Shown piece by piece: positions 7,817 through 16,087 of a stretch of 64,000 nucleotides of DNA. The notes below the pieces were generated by a model. The model had not been told where the DNA came from. It searched no databases and worked only from the letters and a program-made list of their open reading frames with translations. A program made the translations under genes and the position numbers. Source of the stretch: Methanobacteriota archaeon (GTDB lineage: Archaea; Halobacteriota; Methanomicrobia; Methanomicrobiales; Methanoculleaceae); assembly GCA_023393455.1 (NCBI GenBank), contig JAEWLJ010000007.1:1-64000 (forward strand), in the 5' to 3' direction. Position 1 is the first letter of the stretch, and every line of letters begins with the position of its first letter.

Positions 7817-10537
7817 TCAGCCCGCCGCGGCCTTCTCCTGTCTCAACCGGATGGCCTTGTATGCCTCTCCTGCAATCAGTATCGGCAGGCCGAGCAGGGC
7901 GAGCAGACCCCAGTCGGCAAGGGCCAGCGGCGCCGTCCCGAGGAAGACCTGCAGGATCGGGACGTAGACCACCAGGGCCTGGAGGGCGAGGGTCCCGAGG
8001 ATCGCGAGTATCAGAGTGGGGTTCGTGAAGAACCCGATCCGGTGAAGGGGGAACCGGAACGACCGGAAGTTCAGCACGTTGTAGAGCTCGAAGATGACGA
8101 GGCCGGTGAACGCCATCGTCCGTGCCCGGTCGATGTCGACTTCGTAGAGGCTGGAGAAGACATAGAGGGTCAGGAGACCGAGCCAGATCCCGATGATGAG
8201 GACGACGAGGTAGGCGTTCCGCGTGAGGATGGACTCGTGGGGGTCCCGCGGCCGTCTCCGCATGACGTCCCGCTCGGCGGGCTCCAGGCCGAGCGCGATG
8301 GCGGTGAGACCGTCGGTGACCAGGTTGATCCAGAGGATCTGGATGGGGATGAGGACCAGCGGCAGCCCGAGGAGAAGCCCGCCGACGATCGCGACGAGTT
8401 CCCCGACGTTGGAGGAGAGGAGGTAACGAGTGAACCGGGCGATGTTGTCGTACTCCCGCCTTCCTTCCTCGACGCCGGCGACGATGCTTGCGAAGTTGTC
8501 GTCCACGAGCACCATGTCGCTCGACTCCTTCGCTACGTCCGTCCCCTTGATGCCCATGGCGATCCCGATGCTCGCCTTTTTGAGCGCCGGAGCATCGTTG
8601 ACGCCGTCGCCGGTCATGGCGATGACCGCCTTCTCCCGGGAAAGGATATCGATAACCCGGAGTTTGTGCTCCGCCGTGACCCGGGAGAGGACTTTTGTCT
8701 TCTTTAGACGGACTTCGAGTCCATCGTCGCTCATCGCTTCGAGCTCCGTCCCGGTAATCGCCCCCTCGCTTGAGAGGCCGAGATTCTGAGCGATGGCGTA
8801 GGCGGTCAATGGGTTGTCGCCCGTGATCATGATGACGTCGATCCCGGCGCTCTTACAGAGCCGTATTGCCTCCGCTGCCTCGGGGCGCGGGGGATCGACG
8901 ATCCCGGCAAACCCGAGGAAGACAAGGTCCTCCTCCACCGCATCTTCGGTCCACTCGATACCGTCCGGGAGCGGGCGGCATGCCGCCCCGAGCACCCGGA
9001 GCCCGCCGGAGGCATACCCGTCGATCTCCGCGAGGAGGGCAGCGCGAAGGTCCTCCGTGAGCGCCACCTCCGTTCCCTCAAGAAGCACCCTGGACGAACG
9101 GGAGAGGAGAACCTCCGGCGCCCCCTTCACGTGGGCGACGTACCCTCCTTCTTCGTGGTAGATGATCGTCATCCGTTTCCGGGTGGAGTTGAACGAGAAC
9201 TCCTCTGCCGCTTCCGGAGCGTCGTCGCGGGAGAGGCCGGCCTTCTCCGCCGCAACCACGAGCGCCCCCTCGGTCGGGGTGCCGAGGATCCGCCACCCCC
9301 CCTCCTCGAGAGTGAGGGTGGCGTGGTTGCAGAGGAGGACGGTGCGGAGGAACTGCCTGAGCCCCGGGTTCCCGAGCGGGTCGATCGCTTTCTCCCCTGC
9401 GAGGAACTCCCCTTCCGGGGCATACCCGGTCCCGGTCACCGCGACCTCGGTATCGGGCGTCCTCACCCGGACGACCGCCATCTCGTTCCGGGTGAGGGTC
9501 CCGGTCTTGTCGGTGCAGACCACCGAGACCGCACCGAGGGTCTCCGATGCCGGAAGGTTGCGGATCAGGCAGTTCTTCCGCATCATGGTCTTGATGCCGA
9601 GGGCGAGCGTGAGCGTCACGACCGCCGGGAGCCCCTCGGGGATCACCGCCACCGCGAGCGAGACGCCGATGAGGAACATCTCCAGGAACTCCCGCTGCTG
9701 CAGGAGGCCGACGGCGACCGCAATCAACGCGATGGCGATCGCGATCACCCCGAGGTCGCGGCCGAGGCGGTCCATCTGCCGGGCAAGGGGCGTCGGTTCG
9801 TCCTTGACCTGCTGGGAGAGGCCGGCTATCCTGCCGAACTCGGTCTCCATCCCGGTGGCGACGACCACACCCTGTCCGTGTCCGTTGACGACCGTCGTGC
9901 CCGAGAACGCCATGTTGCTCCGTTCGGCAAGGTCGGTCCCGGAGGGGAGCACCCCCGGATCCTTCTCCACGGGCGACGACTCGCCCGTCAGCGGCGCCTC
10001 GTCCACCTCGAGCGAGGTCGCCTCGAGGATGACGAGGTCGGCGGGCACCCGTTCCCCCATATCGAGGAGGACAATATCCCCGGGCACGATCCCTGACGCG
10101 TCGATCTTCTCCTGCCTCCCGTCGCGGACGACCACGGCGTGCTGGACGAGCATCTTCTTGAGCGCCTCGATCGCCTCGCCGGCCTGCCACTCCTGCGAGA
10201 ACCCGAGGAGGGCGTTCAAAAAGACGATGATCAGGATGGCGGCGGCGTCGAGGCGTGCGCCGACAAGGTACGAGACCGTCGCCGCGATGATCAGGATGAC
10301 GATCAGGACACTCTTGAACTGCCGCAAAAAGACCTGAAGGCGGGTCTCCCGGGCCTCTTCGCGGAGGACGTTCTCCCCGTAGCGCTGCAGTCGCTCCTCG
10401 ACCTCTTTTGTGGAGAGCCCGGACGGGCCGGTGCCGAGTTTCTGCCGGATCTCCTCTGCGGAGAGGGTGTACCAGTCGGGAAGAGAGGTCCTTTCGGTGA
10501 GCAGAGCCTTTTCCTGGTTCCGGGTCGGCACGGCCAT
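7817..10537 (-). CDS. Cation-transporting P-type ATPase, SERCA/PMCA-like (probable Ca2+ pump)
   Basis: A 906-residue P2-type ATPase. It has the N-terminal cation ATPase domain, the actuator motif LTGES near residue 190, the phosphorylation site DKTGTLTRNE near 345 and the hinge MTGDGVNDAP near 620. Membrane residues that bind Ca2+ in SERCA are conserved: PEGLP in M4, LSSNVGE in M5 and NLVTDG in M6. This supports Ca2+ (or Mn2+) export rather than Na+/K+ exchange. The C-terminal domain completes a ten-helix topology. ATG 10537 is preceded on the coding strand by an AT-rich TATA-like tract around 10560-10575. It stands alone as a transcription unit. Confidence 0.9.
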   Translation of the reverse strand: MAVPTRNQEKALLTERTSLPDWYTLSAEEIRQKLGTGPSGLSTKEVEERLQRYGENVLREEARETRLQVFLRQFKSVLIVILIIAATVSYLVGARLDAAAILIIVFLNALLGFSQEWQAGEAIEALKKMLVQHAVVVRDGRQEKIDASGIVPGDIVLLDMGERVPADLVILEATSLEVDEAPLTGESSPVEKDPGVLPSGTDLAERSNMAFSGTTVVNGHGQGVVVATGMETEFGRIAGLSQQVKDEPTPLARQMDRLGRDLGVIAIAIALIAVAVGLLQQREFLEMFLIGVSLAVAVIPEGLPAVVTLTLALGIKTMMRKNCLIRNLPASETLGAVSVVCTDKTGTLTRNEMAVVRVRTPDTEVAVTGTGYAPEGEFLAGEKAIDPLGNPGLRQFLRTVLLCNHATLTLEEGGWRILGTPTEGALVVAAEKAGLSRDDAPEAAEEFSFNSTRKRMTIIYHEEGGYVAHVKGAPEVLLSRSSRVLLEGTEVALTEDLRAALLAEIDGYASGGLRVLGAACRPLPDGIEWTEDAVEEDLVFLGFAGIVDPPRPEAAEAIRLCKSAGIDVIMITGDNPLTAYAIAQNLGLSSEGAITGTELEAMSDDGLEVRLKKTKVLSRVTAEHKLRVIDILSREKAVIAMTGDGVNDAPALKKASIGIAMGIKGTDVAKESSDMVLVDDNFASIVAGVEEGRREYDNIARFTRYLLSSNVGELVAIVGGLLLGLPLVLIPIQILWINLVTDGLTAIALGLEPAERDVMRRRPRDPHESILTRNAYLVVLIIGIWLGLLTLYVFSSLYEVDIDRARTMAFTGLVIFELYNVLNFRSFRFPLHRIGFFTNPTLILAILGTLALQALVVYVPILQVFLGTAPLALADWGLLALLGLPILIAGEAYKAIRLRQEKAAAG

Positions 10538-10716
10538 ATAAATTCAGTTCAGCGCGGGGCTATAAAAAATATAGCGAACGCTCAATCGAAAGGGCAAAGA
10601 CTGCGACCCGGGGCGGGACGGGCGGATGGGGCCCGACCTGGCGTCTCTTCCGGTAACATTATATCGTTCAAACCCCCTGACCGGGGACGGGCCTCCGGGC
10701 CCGGGGAGGAACGACG

Positions 10717-11271
10717 ATGAGCAGAATAGCAGTACTGATCACGGATATGTTTGAGGATGTCGAGTACACAAAGCCCGCGGAGGCGTTCCGGGGCGCCAGC
10801 CACGATCTCGTCCACGTCGGCCTCACTGCGGGAGAGACCGTGCACGGGAAGGCGGACCGGACACCGGTCACCATCGACCGGGCCGCATCGGACGTCTCGG
10901 TGGACGACTTCGACGCGCTCTTCATCCCGGGCGGCTACTCGCCCGACAAACTCCGGGCCCACGATGCGCCCGTCGAGTTCGTGCGCCGTTTTGTTGAGAG
11001 CGGCAAACCGGTTCTCTCGATATGCCACGCGCCCCAGCTCTTGATCAACGCGCAGGTGCTCACGGGCCGAAAGATCACCGGCTGGAAATCCGTCGCACAG
11101 GATATCAAGAACGCCGGTGCAGAGTACGTCGACCGAGAGGTGGTCGTCGACGGCAACATCGTCTCGAGCCGGCAGCCCGACGACATCCCCGCGTTCATCG
11201 AGGCGTCGCTCGCAAAACTCGAGGAGACCCCGGGCCAGGAGGCCCGGACGGCGGCCGCAAGGCAGCGGTGA
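10717..11271 (+). CDS. DJ-1/PfpI family protein (class I GATase-like)
   Basis: This 184-residue protein belongs to the PfpI/YhbO branch of the DJ-1 superfamily. The nucleophile cysteine sits in LSICHAPQLL near residue 104, with the acidic partner from the N-terminal FEDVEY and the IPGGYSPDKLR loop. Members are described as cysteine peptidases, glyoxalase/deglycase enzymes or redox chaperones; the exact activity is disputed. The GAGGAACGACG just before ATG 10717 offers a ribosome-binding site. A C-terminal tail of about 15 residues rich in Ala/Arg extends past the usual family end. Confidence 0.87.
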   Translation: MSRIAVLITDMFEDVEYTKPAEAFRGASHDLVHVGLTAGETVHGKADRTPVTIDRAASDVSVDDFDALFIPGGYSPDKLRAHDAPVEFVRRFVESGKPVLSICHAPQLLINAQVLTGRKITGWKSVAQDIKNAGAEYVDREVVVDGNIVSSRQPDDIPAFIEASLAKLEETPGQEARTAAARQR

Positions 11272-11328
11272 GGCCGGAGCCGCACCGCACAAACTCTTTA
11301 TGGGTGCGGCCCGCACCCCCTCTTCAGG

Positions 11329-12531
11329 ATGAGTCCAGCAGGTCCGCCGAAGAGCGCAGAGGCATGGGGCAGGCCTGCGGTCATCGTCCTCGGCACGGCC
11401 CTCGTCGTTCTCCTGGATCTCGCCTCCGGCACGGTCGCGTACACCCCTCTCTTCTACCTGGTGCTCATCATCGCCGCGTTCTGGTACCGGAGGCGTGCGG
11501 TCATCGTCGGAATCCTGCTCGCCCTGGCTCACGTCGCCGTCGGGAGCATCCTCTACGGCACCCCGGACGCCGCCATCCTGGTGAACGCGGCCGCCTTCGT
11601 CGTTGCCGCATACCTCCTCGGCTACCTCTTCGAGATAGCGGGCAGGCGTACCGGCGCTTTCCACTTCCGTATCGGCGACGCCGACGGGGCAGCGTGCGAC
11701 CGGGACACGAGACGGTTGATCGCCCGGCTCTCGAGCCGCGACCCCGAGACCCGCTACCAGGCGGCCGGGTGCCTCGGCGACGCGGGCAACCCCGCGGCGG
11801 TCGAACCGCTCGCCGCCCTCCTCGACGACCCCGAGGTCGGAGTCCGCTGGAAGGCAACGGAATCACTCGGAAGGATGGGGGCTCCCGCCGTCGGACCGCT
11901 CACGGCGAGCCTCAAGAGCGAGAACGTCGACGTCCGCTGGATGGCCGCGGTCGCTCTCGGGGATATCGGCGAGCCCGCGGCGATCCGGGCGCTGATGGGC
12001 GCGCTTGACGACCCCGACGCCTACGTCTGGAGCAGGGCGGCTCTCGCGCTCGGCGCGATCGGCGAGCCCGCCCAAAAAGAGGTCGTTGACGGCCTCTCTG
12101 ACGGGAACGAGCGCGTCAGGCGGGGAGCGGCGGTTGCGCTCGGGATCATCGGGGGGGAGAGCAGTATTGCGGCCCTCGTCGAAGCGCTCCGTGACCCGGA
12201 CAGGGAGGTGCGGCAGCGGGCCGGGACTGCGCTCGGGGATATCGGTGAGCCCGCTGTTCCGCTTCTCATCGAGGCGCTCGGGACAGGGGACGAACTCTTC
12301 CAGCGCGGGGCGGCCGCGGCTCTCGGCCTTATCGGGAAGCCCGCCGTCCCTGCGCTCGCCACGGCGCTCCGGCCCGGCGGCGACCCGCGCGCCGCTGTGG
12401 GGGCCGCGCATGTCCTCGGGGAGATCGGTGATCGCAGATCGGCCGATATCCTGATCCGGGCACTCGAAGACGAGCGGGAGGAGGTGCGCGAGGCTGCCCG
12501 GCAGGCGCTCGGCAGCATCAGGAAGACATAA
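11329..12531 (+). CDS. Membrane-anchored HEAT-repeat protein
   Basis: The 400-residue protein has an N-terminal membrane module of about four hydrophobic segments (residues ~18-110). This is followed by roughly eight HEAT/PBS-lyase repeats from residue 130 to the end, each with the signature (A)xxALGxIGxPAxxxLxxAL. The membrane part resembles the short MASE/DUF4118-like sensor anchor of archaeal kinases. The repeats have no cofactor-lyase residues that I can see, so a protein-binding scaffold at the membrane is likely. It precedes a soluble HEAT protein by 11 bases and then a histidine kinase with a similar N-terminal membrane module, hinting that all act in one signalling system. Confidence 0.75.
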   Translation: MSPAGPPKSAEAWGRPAVIVLGTALVVLLDLASGTVAYTPLFYLVLIIAAFWYRRRAVIVGILLALAHVAVGSILYGTPDAAILVNAAAFVVAAYLLGYLFEIAGRRTGAFHFRIGDADGAACDRDTRRLIARLSSRDPETRYQAAGCLGDAGNPAAVEPLAALLDDPEVGVRWKATESLGRMGAPAVGPLTASLKSENVDVRWMAAVALGDIGEPAAIRALMGALDDPDAYVWSRAALALGAIGEPAQKEVVDGLSDGNERVRRGAAVALGIIGGESSIAALVEALRDPDREVRQRAGTALGDIGEPAVPLLIEALGTGDELFQRGAAAALGLIGKPAVPALATALRPGGDPRAAVGAAHVLGEIGDRRSADILIRALEDEREEVREAARQALGSIRKT

Positions 12532-12542
12532 CAACAGCAAGG

Positions 12543-13085
12543 ATGCACCTGAACGCTATGACTGACAGAACCCGGATCGAGGAACTGATCGCCGATCTCC
12601 GGGACGGTCCTCTCGCGGCGCGCCGGGCGGCGACCACCGGGCTCGGTGAGAGCGGAGAGGCGGCCATAGAACCCCTCATTGCTGCGATGCAGGCTGAAGA
12701 CAACGACGTCCGGTGGTATGCCGCCCGTGCGCTGGTGCAGATCGGGGAGCCGGCGATCGCTCCCCTCCTCGCTGCGATGCGTGCGGTCTGCGACCGCGAC
12801 TTCCGGCGATACGGTGCGGCGGCTCTTGCGGAGATCGGCCCCGCCGCCGTTGAACCACTCGTCGGCATCATCGAGAACGCCGAAACCGACCTCCAACCGT
12901 ACGCCGCGATGGCCCTCACGAGGATCGGTGAACCGGCGGTCGGGCGGATCCTGTGCCTCCTGGAGAGCCCCGATGCGAAGACGCAGGAGCGCGCAGTCCT
13001 CCTCCTCTGGAAGATGGGGGAGACGGGCGGCGTCCCGCTCACCGAGGCGCTGGAAGCGAGAGGCAAATCCGCGAACAATAAATGA
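12543..13085 (+). CDS. Soluble HEAT-repeat protein
   Basis: A 180-residue protein made of about five HEAT repeats (LGESGEAAIEPLIAAM, ALVQIGEPAIAPLLAAM, ALAEIGPAAVEPLV, ALTRIGEPAVGRIL). It lies 11 bases after the membrane HEAT protein and so is probably co-transcribed. ATG 12543 is used, but ATG 12558 (MTDRTRIEEL) is equally possible because neither has a clear ribosome-binding site. No enzymatic motif is seen. It is the fourth HEAT protein within 7.5 kb. Confidence 0.75.
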   Translation: MHLNAMTDRTRIEELIADLRDGPLAARRAATTGLGESGEAAIEPLIAAMQAEDNDVRWYAARALVQIGEPAIAPLLAAMRAVCDRDFRRYGAAALAEIGPAAVEPLVGIIENAETDLQPYAAMALTRIGEPAVGRILCLLESPDAKTQERAVLLLWKMGETGGVPLTEALEARGKSANNK

Positions 13086-13115
13086 TCGCGACGCCTTCAG
13101 ATCGTTAAGGTCTGA

Positions 13116-14957
13116 ATGGCACTCCGTAGGGCAGAAGACGATCTCCGAGAACCCGGAAACGTTCTGGTAGTCGGTGCTTTCGGCACGGCGATCCTTGCCG
13201 CCCTTCTCGTGGAGCCGCCCGGCACCAGCCTCATCCTCTGGGCGCTGCTCTTCGTCCCCGCCGCGGCGGTCGGCTACCTCTACCGCGAGAAGGGAATCGT
13301 TGCCGCAACCGTGCTCGGGCTCGTTTATCTCGGCGTCACGGCAGGGCGCGCCTACCCCCCGAGCCCGAGCATATTCCTTCCCTTCGTCGCCATGGTCGCT
13401 CTTGCGTCGCTCGCCTCGACCGTCGGCTACTCGACCCGGGAGCAGATTCACTACCGGGAGGCCATGGAACGGGCTCCCGGCGGCGCGTTTCTTCTCAGGC
13501 GGGAGGACGGGACGATAGCGGACACGAACCACGACTTCGCGGAACTCCTCGGGTACGCGAGGCGAGATCTCGAGAACCTGCCGGTATCGAAGATCTGGCC
13601 CTACACCGACGACCGCGAGCGGTTCTTCTCGCAGGTAGAGGCGGGCGCCGGAAACGCGGTCGTCGAGACGCAGTTCCTCGGCCGGGACGGCAGAACACAC
13701 TGGTTTGTCCTCTGGGGGCGCTCTCTCGAAGAAGCCGTCATCACCTGCCGGGTCTCGGAGATCACCGGGTACCGGGAGGCGGAAGCGGCCCTGAACGCCG
13801 AACGCTGCCGCCTCTTCGCGATCCTGGATACCCTCCCCGCGTACGTCACCCTGCAGGGGGAGGATCACACCATCCGGTTCGCCAACAGGGCTTTCCGGGA
13901 GACCTTCGGCGACCCGGAGGACGGGCACTGCTACGAGGTGCAGCGCGGCTCCCGGCGGCCCTGCAACCCCTGCAAGGGGGCGATGGTCTTCACCCTCAGG
14001 AGCCCGCAGCAGTGGGAGTGGGACCACATGAACGGGAAGACCTACGAGGTTCACGCCTACCCGTTCACCGATATGGACGGGGCGCCCCTGATGCTGCAGC
14101 TCGGGATCGACATCACCCAGCGGGTTCAGGCAGAAGAGGCGCTCAAAGGGTTTGCCGGGAATCTCCAGACGAAGAACCGGGAACTGGAGGCGCTCCGGAG
14201 CCAGCTCTCTCTCGTCAACGAGGAACTCGACGTGATGGTCCGGGAGCGAACCGCCGACGTGGAGAAACTCCTCGCCCAGAAGGATGAGTTCATATCGCAG
14301 CTCGGGCACGACCTCAAGACGCCCTTGACCCCGCTGGTCGCCCTCATGCCGCGGATCATCGAGCGCGAGCATGACCCGGATCTCCGGCGCCTCCTCGAGA
14401 TCGTCGGCCACAACGTCACCTACATGAAAGAGCTGGTTCAGAAGACCCTGCAGCTCGCCCGGATGAACTCCCTCTACATCGAGCTCGAGATCGAACCCCT
14501 TGATCTGCAGACGGAACTCGAGAATGCGCTCCGGAACTACACCGTCCTCTTCAAAGCGAAGAGCATCATCCCCAACAACAACATCCCTCCCGGGATCACC
14601 GTCAGGGCCGACCGGGTCCTCCTCGGTGAGGTCTTCAACAACCTGATCGCGAACGCCGTCAAGTACATCGAGGGCGAGAAGGGAACGATCACCATCGACG
14701 CCGTCCGCGAACAGGATGTCGTGGTCGTCTCGGTCAGGGATACCGGGATCGGCATGAGCCGCGAGCAGCTCGAGAAGGCGTTTGTCGAGTATTACAAGGC
14801 CGACGCCTCCCGGCACGACCTCGATTCGCCGGGCCTCGGCCTCACGATCTGCCGGCGGATCGTGGAACGGCACGGGGGGCGGATATGGGCCGAGAGCACC
14901 GGGGAAGGGAGGGGTTCGGTGATCATCTTCACCCTCGAGGCTGTAGATGTTTCGTGA
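13116..14957 (+). CDS. Membrane-bound PAS sensor histidine kinase
   Basis: A 613-residue kinase. About four N-terminal hydrophobic segments (residues 15-105) are followed by a PAS domain (~115-225) and a second PAS domain (~230-340) carrying a CYEV...CNPC cysteine pair. A coiled-coil leads to the HisKA domain with QLGHDLKTPLTPL near residue 398. The HATPase domain has NLIANAVKY, DTGIGM and GLGLTICRRIVERHGG. All catalytic boxes are intact, so it should autophosphorylate on the H-box histidine. The cysteines in the second PAS might bind metal or haem, which is speculation. The response regulator follows just downstream with its own TATA-like promoter inside the end of this gene. Confidence 0.9.
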   Translation: MALRRAEDDLREPGNVLVVGAFGTAILAALLVEPPGTSLILWALLFVPAAAVGYLYREKGIVAATVLGLVYLGVTAGRAYPPSPSIFLPFVAMVALASLASTVGYSTREQIHYREAMERAPGGAFLLRREDGTIADTNHDFAELLGYARRDLENLPVSKIWPYTDDRERFFSQVEAGAGNAVVETQFLGRDGRTHWFVLWGRSLEEAVITCRVSEITGYREAEAALNAERCRLFAILDTLPAYVTLQGEDHTIRFANRAFRETFGDPEDGHCYEVQRGSRRPCNPCKGAMVFTLRSPQQWEWDHMNGKTYEVHAYPFTDMDGAPLMLQLGIDITQRVQAEEALKGFAGNLQTKNRELEALRSQLSLVNEELDVMVRERTADVEKLLAQKDEFISQLGHDLKTPLTPLVALMPRIIEREHDPDLRRLLEIVGHNVTYMKELVQKTLQLARMNSLYIELEIEPLDLQTELENALRNYTVLFKAKSIIPNNNIPPGITVRADRVLLGEVFNNLIANAVKYIEGEKGTITIDAVREQDVVVVSVRDTGIGMSREQLEKAFVEYYKADASRHDLDSPGLGLTICRRIVERHGGRIWAESTGEGRGSVIIFTLEAVDVS

Positions 14958-14968
14958 AGAATCCGCAG

Positions 14969-14977
14969 AGTTATATA
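14969..14977 (+). promoter_or_regulatory. TATA box for the response regulator gene
   Basis: An agttatata element lies just after the kinase stop codon and 57-65 bases before the response-regulator ATG. This suggests a promoter separate from the kinase. Confidence 0.4.
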
Positions 14978-15033
14978 CTGTTCCGGGTGAGAGAATGTAT
15001 CCAGCAGCCCGGCGGGTCCCAGGGAGTGAACAG

Positions 15034-15420
15034 ATGGCGGAAGAATCGTTTAGGCGGATTATGGTCGTGGACGACGACGTCTTCATCCTTGAGGTGATGA
15101 AGGAACTCCTTGAACCGGAGGGGATCGAGGTCGTCGCCGCGGAGAGCGGTGATGAGTGCATCGCAGAGCTCGCGCGCGGGTTCCGGGGCGTCATCCTGAT
15201 GGATATCATGATGCCGCGAAAGGACGGATGGGAGACGATCCAGGAGATGATCGATAGCGGTCTCATGGAGGGGAACGTCGTCGCGATGCTCACCGCAAAG
15301 GACGTCCCGGACGCGGAATTGGAGCACCTCAAGGAGCACGTCATCGATTACATCACGAAACCGTTCGAGGCGGACGAGATCGTGGCCCTCGTGAAGGGGT
15401 ACCTCAATTACCTGCCGTAA
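15034..15420 (+). CDS. Single-domain response regulator (CheY-like)
   Basis: A 128-residue receiver domain without an output domain. Acidic pocket DDD is near residue 11, the phosphoacceptor Asp is in LMDIMMP near 56, the Thr in MLTAKD near 88, and the Lys in YITKPF near 110. I chose ATG 15034 because GGGAGTGA lies 8-15 bases before it; longer starts at 14947 or 14995 would add an unconserved tail. The layout kinase - receiver - CheB suggests a phosphorelay that ends in protein-protein contacts, perhaps with the CheB-like enzyme encoded next. Confidence 0.88.
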   Translation: MAEESFRRIMVVDDDVFILEVMKELLEPEGIEVVAAESGDECIAELARGFRGVILMDIMMPRKDGWETIQEMIDSGLMEGNVVAMLTAKDVPDAELEHLKEHVIDYITKPFEADEIVALVKGYLNYLP

Positions 15421-15432
15421 GGGGAGAAAGGT

Positions 15433-16026
15433 ATGGAACATTCTTCATCTCTGCCCCGCGATGGACGGACGATCGTGGTCATCGGTTCGTCGACCGGGGG
15501 AGCGCGAACGCTGGAGATCGTCTTTTCTCAGTTTCCGCTCGTCGATGCCGCCGTCATCCTCGTCCAGCATATGCCGCACTCCATGAACAGCGCGCTTTGC
15601 CGGCATATCGAAGAGATCTCGTTCATGGAGACCGAGATCGCAGAGGACGGCGAAGAGATCGAGCACGGCAGGATCTACGTGGCCCCGAGCGACCTTCACC
15701 TGAAACTGATCAAAAACCGGACGATCAGCCTCTTTGACGACAGAAAGGTCCAGTATGTCAGGCCCTCGATCGACGTCGCCATGACGTCGCTTGAGCGGCG
15801 CGAGAACGACCGGGTCGCCGGGGTGATCCTCTCGGGGATGGGGAGCGACGGTGCCGAAGGGATCTGCCACATCAAGTCCATCGGGGGAACCACCTATGCG
15901 CAGGCCCTCCGGACGTGCGCCATCCACTACATGCCCCGCGCCGCGTTCGCGACCGGGCGGGTGGACGAGATGCTCCCGCCGGAAGGGATCCGCGAGAATC
16001 TCATCCGGTTCGCCGGGATCCTCTGA
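15433..16026 (+). CDS. Stand-alone CheB-type methylesterase domain protein
   Basis: The 197 residues are just the CheB catalytic domain. The serine is in GSSTGGA near residue 21, the histidine in QHMP near 47, and the aspartate in GMGSDGAEG near 140. There is no N-terminal receiver domain, unlike chemotaxis CheB. A receiver is encoded separately 12 bases upstream, so the two may work together in trans. CheB removes methyl groups from receptor glutamates or deamidates glutamines, but no CheR or receptor gene lies in the window. Good ribosome-binding site GGGGAGAAAGG before ATG 15433. Confidence 0.85.
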   Translation: MEHSSSLPRDGRTIVVIGSSTGGARTLEIVFSQFPLVDAAVILVQHMPHSMNSALCRHIEEISFMETEIAEDGEEIEHGRIYVAPSDLHLKLIKNRTISLFDDRKVQYVRPSIDVAMTSLERRENDRVAGVILSGMGSDGAEGICHIKSIGGTTYAQALRTCAIHYMPRAAFATGRVDEMLPPEGIRENLIRFAGIL

Positions 16027-16087
16027 TGGTCGGGGTCGGCAAATGCGAACGACTCCTCTAAATGCGTGAAGAGTCCATACTTCATGT

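Noticed and set aside
12021..15344. 1107-codon minus-strand open frame
   Set aside because: It lies opposite the HEAT and histidine kinase genes, which are well supported; its composition reflects GC-rich codon bias.
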